From contig NZ_LMDS01000004.1 of NCBI RefSeq assembly GCF_001425865.1, forward strand, positions 1,187,589-1,251,588: a stretch of 64,000 nt of DNA, written 5' to 3'. Under the pieces are notes generated by a model. The model was not told the origin of the DNA. It saw only the letters and a program-made list of their open reading frames with translations, and did no database searches. Position numbers and translations under genes: made by a program. This stretch comes from Rhizobacter sp. Root404 (GTDB lineage: Bacteria; Pseudomonadota; Gammaproteobacteria; Burkholderiales; Burkholderiaceae_C). Shown in pieces: positions 52,324 through 61,441 of the stretch. Each line of letters starts with the position of its first letter. Position 1 is the stretch's first letter.

Positions 52324-52917
52324 TCAGCGACCATATGTCACAGTCATCGTCGCTTTCCCAATCGTTTGAGAATTGATCATGAAACCAGCAAGTGCGGCAG
52401 TCGCCTCTCTTGGAAGATCCAACCGGTCGGTCTTTAGCGCGAATACTGTAAAGACGTAGCGATGAGCGGAGTCACCGGGCGGAGGGCAAACCCCGCCCCA
52501 GCTTGCGGAGCTAAAGTCGTTCCTAACCTGCTCCGCCCCTAATGGCAGCTGCGCGTTTCCCTCTTCCCCGGCTCCCCCTTTCAAGTTATTCACAGAGCTC
52601 GGGATATTTACTACGACCCAATGCCACCAACCGCTGCCTGTCGGCGCATCAGGGTCGTACACAGTCACGGCGTAGCTGCGGGTGCCGCGCGGCGGGTCGC
52701 TCCATGAAAGAGCTGGCGAACGACCCTGCCCCGAACAGCCAAACCCTCGGAATTCGAACTTCGAATCCAAGCGAGCGCCATCGCTGACCTCAGTACTCGT
52801 CAACCGAAACTTCGGCGACCCCATGGGAGGAATCGATGCACAGCTGCTTGAGAGCAGAACAAGAGTAAGGGAAGCGGAAAAGAGACCTCTCCTCCGGGTA
52901 AAATTTCTGTACGTCAT
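52324..52917 (-). CDS. YbhB/YbcL-type PEBP lipoprotein
   Basis: 197 residues. A signal with lipobox LLSSSC precedes a phosphatidylethanolamine-binding-protein fold. Family marks: FGCSGQGRSPALSWSDPPRG, VTVYDPDAPTGSGWWHWVVV and WGGVCPPPGDSAHRYVFTVF. Bacterial YbhB/YbcL proteins have unclear roles, though some affect surface or immune signalling. The stop lies 21 nt before the EamA gene start. Confidence 0.9.
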   Translation of the reverse strand: MTYRNFTRRRGLFSASLTLVLLSSSCASIPPMGSPKFRLTSTEVSDGARLDSKFEFRGFGCSGQGRSPALSWSDPPRGTRSYAVTVYDPDAPTGSGWWHWVVVNIPSSVNNLKGGAGEEGNAQLPLGAEQVRNDFSSASWGGVCPPPGDSAHRYVFTVFALKTDRLDLPREATAALAGFMINSQTIGKATMTVTYGR

Positions 52918-52935
52918 AGTCGAAACCTTGACTGG

Positions 52936-53730
52936 CTAAAAAAACGGAAGGGGGTCGAGCGCCAGGCCCGACCTTACGAGATGGGTCACAAGTCCATTCA
53001 CCGGGCTCCACATGTGGAGCAGGTAGCCAACAGGTGCCGAAAACGATGCGGGCGTCGCTAGCGGACTGAGGCGCAATGCGATCTCACTTGCCGTGCTCGG
53101 CGCCGACATTGCCAATGTGTTGGCCCATTTTCGAACGATGCTTCGATGGACGTGTCCACACAAGACTGCCTCGATACCCCTGTGTCGGCCAATTAGGCCG
53201 GCAAGCTTTTCTCCGTCGACGCAGCCGTACGCATCAAGATAGCTAATCCCACATGAAAACGGAGGGTGGTGCATAACTACAAGCGCTGGGCGACCCTCAA
53301 ACGACAAGAGCGCATCCTCCAGCCACAAAAGCGTTTGATCGTCCAGAGACCCCGCGTGACTGCAATCGTCAGTCGAATCAAGCGCGACCAGGTTCAAATT
53401 CCCCAGCGACACAGCGTAGTTCAATGGGCCCGTTTCCGGAAGAAATCCTAACCCTCGAAACGCCTGGCGAAATGCCTCTCGCTTGTCGTGATTGCCCGGG
53501 ATGACGTACCACGGCATCGGAAGCCTTCCGAGCAAGGCGCAAGCGTGCTCGTACTCTTCCGGCAAGCCGTCCGCAGTGACATCACCCGTTATGACCACGA
53601 AGTCCGGCCGCAAGTCGAGCTCAAGTACGCTGTCGATCGCGCGGACGAGCATTTCATTGGAATCAATGAGGCCGTGATATAGGACCTCTGGCGCGCACAC
53701 GTGCAGGTCGGAAAGCTGAGCGATTAGCAT
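52936..53730 (-). CDS. Calcineurin-like metallophosphoesterase (CpdA-like)
   Basis: 264 residues from ATG 53730. All metal motifs of class III phosphodiesterases are present: QLSDLHVC, VVITGDVTADG, PGNHD, MHHPPF and GHVH. The closest families are CpdA-type cyclic nucleotide phosphodiesterases and glycerophosphodiesterases (GpdQ); the sequence suits a small diester substrate. The open frame to 53940 adds a basic, non-conserved N-terminus and was not used. The PEBP gene follows 18 nt later. Confidence 0.9.
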   Translation of the reverse strand: MLIAQLSDLHVCAPEVLYHGLIDSNEMLVRAIDSVLELDLRPDFVVITGDVTADGLPEEYEHACALLGRLPMPWYVIPGNHDKREAFRQAFRGLGFLPETGPLNYAVSLGNLNLVALDSTDDCSHAGSLDDQTLLWLEDALLSFEGRPALVVMHHPPFSCGISYLDAYGCVDGEKLAGLIGRHRGIEAVLCGHVHRSIVRKWANTLAMSAPSTASEIALRLSPLATPASFSAPVGYLLHMWSPVNGLVTHLVRSGLALDPLPFF

Positions 53731-53782
53731 TGAGGCGCCTATGTGAGGTGCGAGCGGTAAACACTGTCGGGGAACAGACGTA

Positions 53783-54595
53783 TCAGTCCGCGCATGAGGC
53801 GGCGAAGACACTGCCAACGGAGCCCTTCTTTGCCACCATGATCGGGCTCCGATGACATATTTTGATACTCGGTTGTTTTTCAAAGAACGGGGCTGTCTGC
53901 GCGACCAGCCACGACCTGGCCTCATGCACCCCAATTTCATCGCCGGTTTGCGCGATGACGTTGGAGATGCTCAAGAAGTAGTTGACGAGCTGAGACTGGG
54001 TGAATGCGATGTCGTTCGCGTACGAATCTTCGTACACGAGATGAAAGCCAAACGTCGCTAGGTCTTCTCGGCTCGCCGACGGTAGGCCACGATCTGGCGT
54101 TGGATAACGTTCCAGGAAACCATGAAGGAACCAATCCTCAAATTGGTTCTCATCCGTTGATCTCCCCAGAAAATAGTTGTCATACACGATCAAATACCCC
54201 GGAGACCGAAGCACACGCGACAGCTCGGGTAGAGCGAGTCCAGGTTCAATCCAGTGAAATACCTGACACATCGAAACTAAGTCAAAGCTGCCATCATCAA
54301 AGATTAGCTGCTCGGCGGTAGCGACTTGGTAGGTAACGTTCTCATGCTGTGCAGCGCGCGAAATCATTGCTCTCGATCGGTCGATGCCGATCACCTTTCG
54401 GGCCAATGCCAGGAGCGCAACTGTGGACAAGCCGGTACCGCATCCGACATCTAGCCCATCCGAAAGAACGTTCATCGGCAGCGCCGATTTCACTCTTGCC
54501 AAGGCGAGCGGATGGAAGAAGGTTCGTCCCGCCACATAACGTTTGGACGCGTCGTCAGTCTCGAAGAATCGCATCTTCGCTGTTCGCTCGTTCAT
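53783..54595 (-). CDS. SAM-dependent methyltransferase (class I)
   Basis: 270 residues. The cofactor motifs GLDVGCGTGLSTVALL (motif I), VIGIDRSRAMI, ATAEQLIFDDGSFDLV and VFHWIEP are those of Methyltransf_11 proteins. Many relatives methylate small molecules; the acceptor is unknown. The phosphoesterase gene follows 52 nt later on the same strand. Confidence 0.86.
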   Translation of the reverse strand: MNERTAKMRFFETDDASKRYVAGRTFFHPLALARVKSALPMNVLSDGLDVGCGTGLSTVALLALARKVIGIDRSRAMISRAAQHENVTYQVATAEQLIFDDGSFDLVSMCQVFHWIEPGLALPELSRVLRSPGYLIVYDNYFLGRSTDENQFEDWFLHGFLERYPTPDRGLPSASREDLATFGFHLVYEDSYANDIAFTQSQLVNYFLSISNVIAQTGDEIGVHEARSWLVAQTAPFFEKQPSIKICHRSPIMVAKKGSVGSVFAASCAD

Positions 54596-54647
54596 GATCC
54601 GCTGGCAGCGTTCAGTAATTCACTTGCGGCTTGGAAGGTCGGTCTGC

Positions 54648-55238
54648 TCAGAACAGGATCGTTATCGCGAGTACGAACAGCGACAGCCCGGTTGCAACGT
54701 TAAAGATTCTCAGGCGAAGCGGACTCGTTAGGAACCGCCTCAAAACCACCCCGAAGCAGGCCCAGCAAGACAAAAGGGGAAATGCGACAGCAAGGCCGAC
54801 GATCGCCACAATGATTGCACTTGTCGGCAGGCTGAAGTTGGCCGGCATAAAGAGGGTTGCTAGAGTGACGGCTTTCAGCCAACTCTTCGGGTTAACCAGT
54901 TGAAAAAGCGCTCCGTCCGCAAAGCCTTGTGCCTTTGCGGTCGCTCCTTCTCCTGTGCCACTTGAATTGGCGATCTTCCACGCCAAAACACCTAAATAGG
55001 CTGCACCCGCTACCTTGAGTACGGAATGAAAGACTGGGTATGCCGTGAAAACAGCGCCGAGTCCCGTGCAAACCAGAACCGTAATGGCAAAAACGCCAGC
55101 GCAAATTCCCAGTAGGTATGGCAACGTCCGCCGATACCCGAAGTTCGCACCTGAATTGGCCAACATGACGTTGTTGGGCCCCGGCGTTCCCGACATGATG
55201 GCGCAGTACGCCACCATTGAAACAAGACTGTCAGCCAT
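54648..55238 (-). CDS. LysE/RhtB-family amino-acid exporter
   Basis: 196 residues from ATG 55238 (a GTG one codon earlier is possible). Six membrane segments with the family signature SGTPGPNNVMLANSGANFGY and VNPKSWLKAVTLATLFM. LysE/RhtB proteins export amino acids such as lysine, threonine or homoserine lactone; the substrate is not assignable. It lies 233 nt from the divergent enolase-superfamily gene. Confidence 0.9.
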   Translation of the reverse strand: MADSLVSMVAYCAIMSGTPGPNNVMLANSGANFGYRRTLPYLLGICAGVFAITVLVCTGLGAVFTAYPVFHSVLKVAGAAYLGVLAWKIANSSGTGEGATAKAQGFADGALFQLVNPKSWLKAVTLATLFMPANFSLPTSAIIVAIVGLAVAFPLLSCWACFGVVLRRFLTSPLRLRIFNVATGLSLFVLAITILF

Positions 55239-55470
55239 CACCGATTGATCCCACTTTAAAGAAGGGAGATCGATTCTGTCGACTTCTGCAGTGCGCGACC
55301 AACGTGAAAGTGGACAGTTAAGGAGTCATTTCGGACAGACGACGAGGTTCTGCGCACCCCTAAGGTAATCTTGTCCGCTCGGGCCCTTTTCAATTAAGCA
55401 GATAGCGGATACGGTTCGCGACTCGCTTGTGGTCATGCCGTTCAAAGGACGGCATCTTGCTAGGGCGATC

Positions 55471-56577
55471 ATGAACGCGACGGCGCTGTCGCAGGGAGAT
55501 CCAGCTTTGAAAATCGTAGCTCTTGAGGCCCGGGTGGTCACTGTCCCGATGGCTCCCCACCGCACGGCCAGCGTTACGGTGGTCGCGTCTCCTCTCGTGC
55601 TGGTATCCGTCACTACCGAGGCGGGGCATCGGGGTGACGCGATCCTCTTCACGTATACGCCAATCGCGCAAAAGCCGTGTGCTGAATTCATAACGGGTTG
55701 CGCAGCTCTTGTCGTTGGCAAGGAGCTATCCCCTACGGCGATATCTGATGCGCTTCATGCTCGATTTCGGCTTCTCGGGACCCAGGGCATAGCGGGAATG
55801 GCACTCGCGGGTATCGACATGGCGCTTTGGGACGCCTTTGCTAAATCCCGGGAACAGGCGCTGCATGTTCTTTTGGGAGGCGAGACTGCTCCGTTGAAGT
55901 ACTACGGCAGCATCGGCATGGACGGTGCCGAAGGATCAGCCCGGGAAGCCGAGAGGTGGGCACGACAAGGCGCTCTAGGCGTAAAAGCGAAGATAGGATA
56001 TGCCAGTCTGGACGAAGACGTAGCCGTCATACGCGCCATGAGAGACGCTGTGGGCCCAGATGTCTCATTGATGGTGGACTACAACCAATGCCTGAGTGCG
56101 GCAGAGGCCGCCCGCCGTCTAAGACAATTGGATGTTGAAGGACTGCACTGGATCGAAGAACCGATCCTCGCTCATGATTGGACTGGCCTGGAACGCCTCC
56201 GTCGCGAGATCCGGACACCAATTCAATGTGGTGAAAACTGGTGGGGCCCTTTGGACTTCCGACATGCGGTAGAGACTGGCGTCAGAGACCTTTTTATGGC
56301 GGACGTCATGAAGGCAGGAGGTGTGACCGGCTGGATCCGTGTGAGCGCCCTAGCCCAGACGTACGGGATCACGTTGTCCACCCACCTGTGGCCAGAGATA
56401 AGTTCCCGGCTACTTTTGACATCCCCTAACGCGGGGTGGGTGGAATACTCCGACTGGTGGAACCCCATTCTGACGGAGCCTCTGCGCTTAGAAGGCGGTG
56501 TAGTTCGAGTCGATGAGGCGCCCGGAACAGGCGTAACCTTCGATGACGTGGCCGTCGAGCGCTACGCCGGTGGCTAG
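55471..56577 (+). CDS. Mandelate racemase/muconate-lactonizing-like enzyme (enolase superfamily)
   Basis: 368 residues from ATG 55471, preceded by AGGG. The mandelate-racemase subgroup marks are present. Lys-Ala-Lys in LGVKAKIGYA provides the general base. The metal ligands lie in MVDYNQ, IEEPI and GENWW. His and Glu lie in LSTHLWPEISS. Such enzymes abstract the proton next to a carboxylate (racemisation, dehydration or lactonisation of hydroxy acids). The open frame starts at 55429, but the extra residues are not conserved. Stand-alone; converges on the acyl-CoA ligase gene. Confidence 0.88.
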   Translation: MNATALSQGDPALKIVALEARVVTVPMAPHRTASVTVVASPLVLVSVTTEAGHRGDAILFTYTPIAQKPCAEFITGCAALVVGKELSPTAISDALHARFRLLGTQGIAGMALAGIDMALWDAFAKSREQALHVLLGGETAPLKYYGSIGMDGAEGSAREAERWARQGALGVKAKIGYASLDEDVAVIRAMRDAVGPDVSLMVDYNQCLSAAEAARRLRQLDVEGLHWIEEPILAHDWTGLERLRREIRTPIQCGENWWGPLDFRHAVETGVRDLFMADVMKAGGVTGWIRVSALAQTYGITLSTHLWPEISSRLLLTSPNAGWVEYSDWWNPILTEPLRLEGGVVRVDEAPGTGVTFDDVAVERYAGG

Positions 56578-56624
56578 GTTTCCGATCGGTGGCTAGAGCG
56601 AGGGACGCGCCTTAGGACTTCCCG

Positions 56625-58139
56625 TTAGACGCGGCGCTCTTTGCCCTTCCAGAAGTGCTCTCGGACTGCACGCTTAACGACCTTACCGACTGGGCTGCGC
56701 GGCAGCTCATCCCACACATAATAGTGTTTAGGGGCCATTACTCCGCCAAGTCGCTCCCGGCACATGGCGCGAATTTCATTGATGTCAAGTTCGGCGCCTG
56801 GCTTGAGCTGCAGGACAGCTGTAACAGCCTCGCCCCACTTCTCGTCAGGTTGGCCCACGACCGCGCAGTCTTGAACCGCAGGATGCGACAGCACAACTTG
56901 CTCCACTTCACTCGAGAAGACGTTGAATCCACCAGTAATGATCATGTCCTTGATGCGATCAACAACGTAAACATAGCCTTCGCTGTCCCGGTACCCAACA
57001 TCTCCCGTGTGGTGCCAACCGAATCTGCTCACTTCCTCTGATTCGGCGGGGTGTGCGTAATAGCCTGCCATCACCAGATCACTACGGATAGCAATCTCAC
57101 CTCGTTCTCCATCAGGAACGATATGCCCATTCGGGCTGAGGATTTCCAGTTCAACCAACAAAGTAGATCTACCGCAGCTGCTAAGACGCTCGGGGCCCAC
57201 CCCAGCTAAACACTCAGCATGCTCCGCCGGCGTCAGGACCGTTGCCATTAGCGGAACTTCCGCCTGTCCGTATAGCTGGACCATCACCGGTCCAAAGACA
57301 TCGACCGCCTCCCGGATTTTCTGTGGTGCCATTGGGGCGGCAGAGTAGATGAAGTAGCGGAGCGACGAATAGTCGCCCGACGCGACCTCGGGATGTAGAA
57401 GAAGTGAATAGATCGCTGTCGGCGGCAAAAAAAGGTGAGTAACTCGCTCCTTTTCTATAGCGGCCAGAAGCAGGGGCGGATTCACACCCCGATGAATCAG
57501 CACCGTCGCTCCCCTAGCCAAGAGGCAGAAGGCGATGACGCCTGCCGCATGGGTAAGCGGCGTTGCTGCAAGATAGACGCCGGGCGTCTGGTCAGGAAGG
57601 TGAATCCAAAAGCTACAGACCATCGTCTGAAACACGCGATTGGTCCATATCACGGCCTTTGGTGATCCTGTCGTCCCGCCAGTGGACAGCATCGCACAGA
57701 CCTGATCAGGAGCTGAGCTAAGCTCATGCAAGGCCCGAGAATCTTCTCTTGAGTCGAGAGCAGTTAGCCTGACGCTTTCGCTCAAGCCTGCGGAAATCGC
57801 GTACGCCTCATCCCACGTTTCTGAATCCCAAAGGAGCGCGTCGACGTTGCACCGCTTCATGTAACCGATGTTGTCTTGTGTGCTGTTCCGAACATTCAGC
57901 GGAACCCACACGGCGCCCAACCGGAAGACCGCCAAAGCCCCGACGAGCGCAAGATTACAGTTGGGAGCCAAGATGGCGATTCTCGACCCATCATGCATTC
58001 CTTGCGACTGCAAAGACGCGGCAAGCAATTCGACGCGCGTTAGCACCTCTTCGTAGGTCAGCGACTCGCCATCGTCTTTCAATGCAACCCGCTGCGGGTA
58101 TCGCTTCGCCGACTGAGCGAATAGCTCGAACGGGTTCAC
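56625..58139 (-). CDS. AMP-dependent acyl-CoA synthetase/ligase
   Basis: 504 residues from a GTG at 58139 that overlaps the MaoC gene stop by 4 nt. The AMP-forming ligase motifs are present: MLSTGGTTGSPKAVIWTN (P-loop), QLYGQAEVP, GYYAHPAESEEVSRFGWHHT, YVVDRIKDMIITGGFNVF and PRSPVGKVVKRAVREHF (catalytic Lys near the end). It activates a carboxylic acid to its CoA thioester; it resembles cyclohexanecarboxylate/4-coumarate/medium-chain ligases. It is the last gene of the AraC-ECH-MaoC-ligase operon. Confidence 0.9.
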   Translation of the reverse strand: MNPFELFAQSAKRYPQRVALKDDGESLTYEEVLTRVELLAASLQSQGMHDGSRIAILAPNCNLALVGALAVFRLGAVWVPLNVRNSTQDNIGYMKRCNVDALLWDSETWDEAYAISAGLSESVRLTALDSREDSRALHELSSAPDQVCAMLSTGGTTGSPKAVIWTNRVFQTMVCSFWIHLPDQTPGVYLAATPLTHAAGVIAFCLLARGATVLIHRGVNPPLLLAAIEKERVTHLFLPPTAIYSLLLHPEVASGDYSSLRYFIYSAAPMAPQKIREAVDVFGPVMVQLYGQAEVPLMATVLTPAEHAECLAGVGPERLSSCGRSTLLVELEILSPNGHIVPDGERGEIAIRSDLVMAGYYAHPAESEEVSRFGWHHTGDVGYRDSEGYVYVVDRIKDMIITGGFNVFSSEVEQVVLSHPAVQDCAVVGQPDEKWGEAVTAVLQLKPGAELDINEIRAMCRERLGGVMAPKHYYVWDELPRSPVGKVVKRAVREHFWKGKERRV

Positions 58140-58594
58140 GGCTCACCCCTCGTTGAGACCATGACGATTACCTCCACCGTGCAGACAACTTCACTTTCCT
58201 GACTTCTTAGCTCTGTGCTCAAGGTGACAATGCCTCGACCCGGTTTGTTGGAGACTCGCTTGTCCTTCACCACAAGTCGCGCCTGCACGGAGTCTCCCGC
58301 TCGGAGGGGCCTAACGAATTTCAGCTTCCAGTCGAATCCGCCCAAAAAGACCCAGCGACGATGATTCGTGTTGTAGACCTCGATCAGCGATCTGTACCAG
58401 AGCGTGACGATGAATCCCCCACTCGCGATTCGCTCGCCGAAGGGCGACTGCGCGGCCGCGACTAGATCGAGATGAAACGGCCAGGGATCGTTCTTTAGCG
58501 CGAAGTCGAGCATCTCGGCTTCGTCACACGTGCAGTTTGAACCCACGTGTACGGACCCTACCTCTAGATCTTCAAAGTAGACCAACGTCGGCAT
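58136..58594 (-). CDS. MaoC-like (hotdog) dehydratase
   Basis: 152 residues. The family order is kept: YFEDLEVGSVH, then MLDFALKNDPWPFHLDLVAA (the Asp-His pair is read as D-P-W-P-F-H), AQSPFGERIASGGF and LRAGDSVQARLVV. MaoC-type enzymes hydrate enoyl-CoA in the breakdown of acids. The start is 5 nt after the ECH stop and the end overlaps the ligase start. Confidence 0.85.
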   Translation of the reverse strand: MPTLVYFEDLEVGSVHVGSNCTCDEAEMLDFALKNDPWPFHLDLVAAAQSPFGERIASGGFIVTLWYRSLIEVYNTNHRRWVFLGGFDWKLKFVRPLRAGDSVQARLVVKDKRVSNKPGRGIVTLSTELRSQESEVVCTVEVIVMVSTRGEP

Positions 58595-58599
58595 AGCAA

Positions 58600-59385
58600 T
58601 TACCGGAACTTCGGCAGGCGCTTCTCGATAAACGCGGTGATGCCTTCCCGCCCTTCCTCGGACCCGGCCATGGACGCTATGTAGCGTCCCTCCAACTCCA
58701 TCTGCGTCTCAAGGCCGTTACCCCACGTCGCCAGCAGCAGCTTCTTCATCGCCTTGTGCGATCCTGATGCGCCACTGGCAAGTCGACTCGCCAGGTCGAA
58801 TGCCGTTACCGCCAATTCGGCGTCAGGAATGACCTCGTGGACTAGACCCCACTCTAGGGCCTGCTGCGAGGAGAGTTTTCGATTTGTGAACATCAAGTCC
58901 TGGGTCTTTCGAAGTCCGATCAACCGCGGTAAAAAGTATGTGGAACTTCCGTCCGGGCTGAGACCAGCCTTGGAATAGGCCATCGTGAAGGTCGCGCTTT
59001 GCGCGGCCAGCACAATGTCTCCGCATAGAGCCAAGCTAAATCCGCCTCCAGCAGCAACACCATTAACGGCCACAACCAACGGCGCCTTCATCCGTGAAAA
59101 GATTGAGATGGCTCGATGCACATCGTCCGCCATGCGTTTCACGCGCAGACCAGCGCCAGGTTCCAAAGCGCCCATTTGCTTCAGGTCGCCACCCGCACTG
59201 AAGAACTTCCCAGTTCCCGTCAGGATCACCGCCCGAATGGAACCTTCGGCATCCAGGGTGGCGGCCACCTGTGCCAGCTCAGAGGCCATAACGAGGTCTA
59301 TTCCGTTGGCAGCGGCTGGTCGGTTCATCCGAACAGTCCCGACAGGACCTTGAATCTCTACCTCTAACGTCTTGTAGTCACTCAT
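58600..59385 (-). CDS. Enoyl-CoA hydratase/isomerase
   Basis: 261 residues from ATG 59385 with GGGAGA at a good distance. The crotonase oxyanion pocket is KFFSAGGDLKQMG and VNGVAAGGGFSLALCGDIVL. The residues AYSKAGLSPDGSSTYFLPRL follow; Asp in GLSPDG is the base in the PaaG/isomerase branch where hydratases have Glu. It may therefore be an isomerase, as in ring or chain-shift steps. It lies 14 nt after the AraC regulator gene and 5 nt before the MaoC gene. Confidence 0.9.
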   Translation of the reverse strand: MSDYKTLEVEIQGPVGTVRMNRPAAANGIDLVMASELAQVAATLDAEGSIRAVILTGTGKFFSAGGDLKQMGALEPGAGLRVKRMADDVHRAISIFSRMKAPLVVAVNGVAAGGGFSLALCGDIVLAAQSATFTMAYSKAGLSPDGSSTYFLPRLIGLRKTQDLMFTNRKLSSQQALEWGLVHEVIPDAELAVTAFDLASRLASGASGSHKAMKKLLLATWGNGLETQMELEGRYIASMAGSEEGREGITAFIEKRLPKFR

Positions 59386-59399
59386 GTTCTCTCCCGGCA

Positions 59400-60380
59400 T
59401 CAAGTCAAATGGTTTGCTTTAGTAGGACGAAGTTCGCTTGGAAGTACGCCTGCTGAGCGCATCATCAATCGACGCAGCGCCGTCGAATCGCTGTATCCGA
59501 CCGCCGCAGCCACCTGCTCAATTGACATGCGACTGCGTTCGAGCAGTGCGCGTGCGTGCCGTAATCGGACACTCTGAACCAGCGCAAACGTACTCTTCCC
59601 CGTGGTTTTATGCACATATCGCGAAAGCGTGCGCGGGGAAACACAGAACTCACGAGCTAGGTCGGTAATCAGCGGCGCGTTGGGGAGCGCATCGCCGATC
59701 CTGCTAACAATCTTGTCTACCAGAGCATCTCCGTGTGCCATCACACCAGGGATAACGGCGTCAATCTGGTCCCGCCATCCACCAGGCAGAAGATGCCGCA
59801 AAGCTGCTTCAGCAGTACGTGTCCCGCATGACCTGCGAAGCAGGTGAATGAGAAGATCTAGCTGCGCGTAGGCGTTCTTGCACGTCGTAAAGGCGCCCTG
59901 CACCACGATCGCACGCGGTGAATGCTTTCCTTGTGGTGTCTTGGCTCCGGAATCTGTCGTCTCCTGTATCTCAGGATCGGTCGCGCTAAGCAGACCAATC
60001 GACTCGAGCAAGAGCACCGCCGACCCAGACGCAACCACCTCCCCGCCTTGTCGATGATGGCTGATCAACAAGCTCGCCAGTCGGGACACATCGCTGTTGA
60101 GCGCAGCAAGCCCTCGCGCGACTGAATCATCATCGCCAAGATCCGGGACGATCCACGTCGACCAATGAAGCCCTTCAGTCTCGGCCGCGGCGCTGGTCGG
60201 CACTGTCATGCCTGATCTGAGCTTCAGGGGACCACCGCGTACCGATACGACTCGTAATCTAGGGAGGGGCTCTCCTGCGCATGGCTCCCGCGCGGCCGCA
60301 CGGCCCAAGACATCCAAGGTGATCGCCACGCAAGGGTCGTGAGCACCTTCGGGAAGCATCAAGACGAATTGGTGTCGCAT
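59400..60380 (-). CDS. AraC-family regulator with DJ-1/PfpI-like sensor domain
   Basis: 326 residues from ATG 60380. The N-terminal 190 residues resemble the GATase1/DJ-1 domain of GlxA-type regulators (FVLMLPEGAHDPCVAITLDV, then VVASGSAVLLLES). The usual Cys nucleophile is not seen. The C-terminal AraC domain has two helix-turn-helix motifs (PLITDLAREFCVSPRTLSRY, SIEQVAAAVGYSDSTALRRL). It is the first gene of the ECH-MaoC-ligase operon, so local activation by the pathway substrate is likely. Divergent from the MarR gene. Confidence 0.88.
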   Translation of the reverse strand: MRHQFVLMLPEGAHDPCVAITLDVLGRAAAREPCAGEPLPRLRVVSVRGGPLKLRSGMTVPTSAAAETEGLHWSTWIVPDLGDDDSVARGLAALNSDVSRLASLLISHHRQGGEVVASGSAVLLLESIGLLSATDPEIQETTDSGAKTPQGKHSPRAIVVQGAFTTCKNAYAQLDLLIHLLRRSCGTRTAEAALRHLLPGGWRDQIDAVIPGVMAHGDALVDKIVSRIGDALPNAPLITDLAREFCVSPRTLSRYVHKTTGKSTFALVQSVRLRHARALLERSRMSIEQVAAAVGYSDSTALRRLMMRSAGVLPSELRPTKANHLT

Positions 60381-60427
60381 GCGTAGATGAAAACGTGCGC
60401 GAGTTGCGGTGCAGCTCTTCCGCATCT

Positions 60428-60475
60428 ATCATATCAACCTTGTTGACATGTTCAAGCCGGTTGAACCCTTGATAT
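60428..60475. promoter_or_regulatory. Nested palindromes and divergent promoters between AraC and MarR genes
   Basis: An outer pair ATATCAA (60431-60437) / TTGATAT (60469-60475) and an inner pair GTTCAA (60450-60455) / TTGAAC (60461-60466) are all perfect. On the minus strand TTGAAC (60455-60450), 16 nt, TATGAT (60433-60428) makes a good promoter for the AraC gene. On the plus strand TTGACA (60443-60448) is a perfect -35, but the -10 is unclear. A regulator bound here would control both directions. Confidence 0.6.
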
Positions 60476-60522
60476 CCTTGCGCTTTGTCCACTTGCACGC
60501 AAAGGCGCTGCAAGTCAGCGCA

Positions 60523-60954
60523 ATGCAATCCGAAAATCGTGACCTTTGGCTCTTTCATCTGGCCTTTCGCGAGCTCGTTCGCGTGCCTGACGAGATCTTG
60601 GCTACGTACGGCCTGACTCGAATTCACAACAGGATCCTTTTCGTGATTGCACGATCAGGAGAGATAGCGGTCGGCGACATAGCGGACCGTCTGCGCATCA
60701 CGCGGCAGGGTATCCACGCACCAATGCGCCAGCTGCGTGCTCAGGGACTGATTGACTCACGACCAAATGAATTGAATCGCTCGGTCCAGCTAGTTAGATT
60801 GACAGGGTCCGGTGAGGAACTAGAGAGAAGAGCAGGTGAGGTACAAATTCAACACTTACAGCGCGCCTTTGACGCCAGCGGCTCAGACGGCGCTCAGGGC
60901 TGGCGACAAGTGATGATGCACATCGCTATGAACGGCGACGCAACGGACGCATGA
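60523..60954 (+). CDS. MarR-family transcriptional regulator
   Basis: 143 residues from ATG 60523; the longer open frame from 60409 crosses the promoter dyads. Winged-helix marks: LTRIHNRILFVIARSGEIAV, GDIADRLRITRQGIHAPMRQ, LIDSRPNELNRSVQLVRLT. MarR proteins respond to aromatic acids or their CoA esters, which fits the catabolic operon opposite. A SnoaL-like gene follows after 24 nt. Confidence 0.87.
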   Translation: MQSENRDLWLFHLAFRELVRVPDEILATYGLTRIHNRILFVIARSGEIAVGDIADRLRITRQGIHAPMRQLRAQGLIDSRPNELNRSVQLVRLTGSGEELERRAGEVQIQHLQRAFDASGSDGAQGWRQVMMHIAMNGDATDA

Positions 60955-60978
60955 CCTTATTGGAAAGGAACCCTATCT

Positions 60979-61332
60979 ATGAAGTCTGACCCTCAAAAGT
61001 TTGTCGACGAATGGGTCGAAGCTTGGAACTCGCACGATCTAGAGAGAATCCTTTCTCACTACACGGAAGACTTCGAGATGTCGTCGCCTTACATCGTCCA
61101 ATTCATGAACGATCCGGCGGGCACTCTTAAGGGCAAGGATAAGGTGAGGGCGTATTGGAAGCGAGGCCTCGAGGCCCTGCCCGACCTTCACTTCAAACCG
61201 ATACGCTTCTACACAGGTGTCAACACCATTGCCCTGAACTACGAAGGAGCGCAGGGAAAGACGGTTGTCGAAGTATTCTTCTTTGCGCCTGATGGTCGAG
61301 TTAACCGAGCGACTTCGCTATACACGGGCTGA
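60979..61332 (+). CDS. SnoaL/NTF2-like protein
   Basis: 117 residues. The NTF2-like cone fold is indicated by FVDEWVEAWNSHDLERILSH, YTEDFEMSSPYI, GTLKGKDKVRAYWKRGLEAL and the strands IALNYEGAQGKTVVEVFFFA. Such proteins are small isomerases, hydrolases or ligand binders. It is downstream of the MarR gene in the same operon. Confidence 0.85.
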   Translation: MKSDPQKFVDEWVEAWNSHDLERILSHYTEDFEMSSPYIVQFMNDPAGTLKGKDKVRAYWKRGLEALPDLHFKPIRFYTGVNTIALNYEGAQGKTVVEVFFFAPDGRVNRATSLYTG

Positions 61333-61441
61333 TAGCCCCGGCGCCTCGGTGCAAGCTCATACTCAATCGTCACCGGCGCCGTCTCACTCTGACGCTATTG
61401 CGCCCCCAAAAAATCGCGGGCCTGCAACTAAGCCGACGCCA

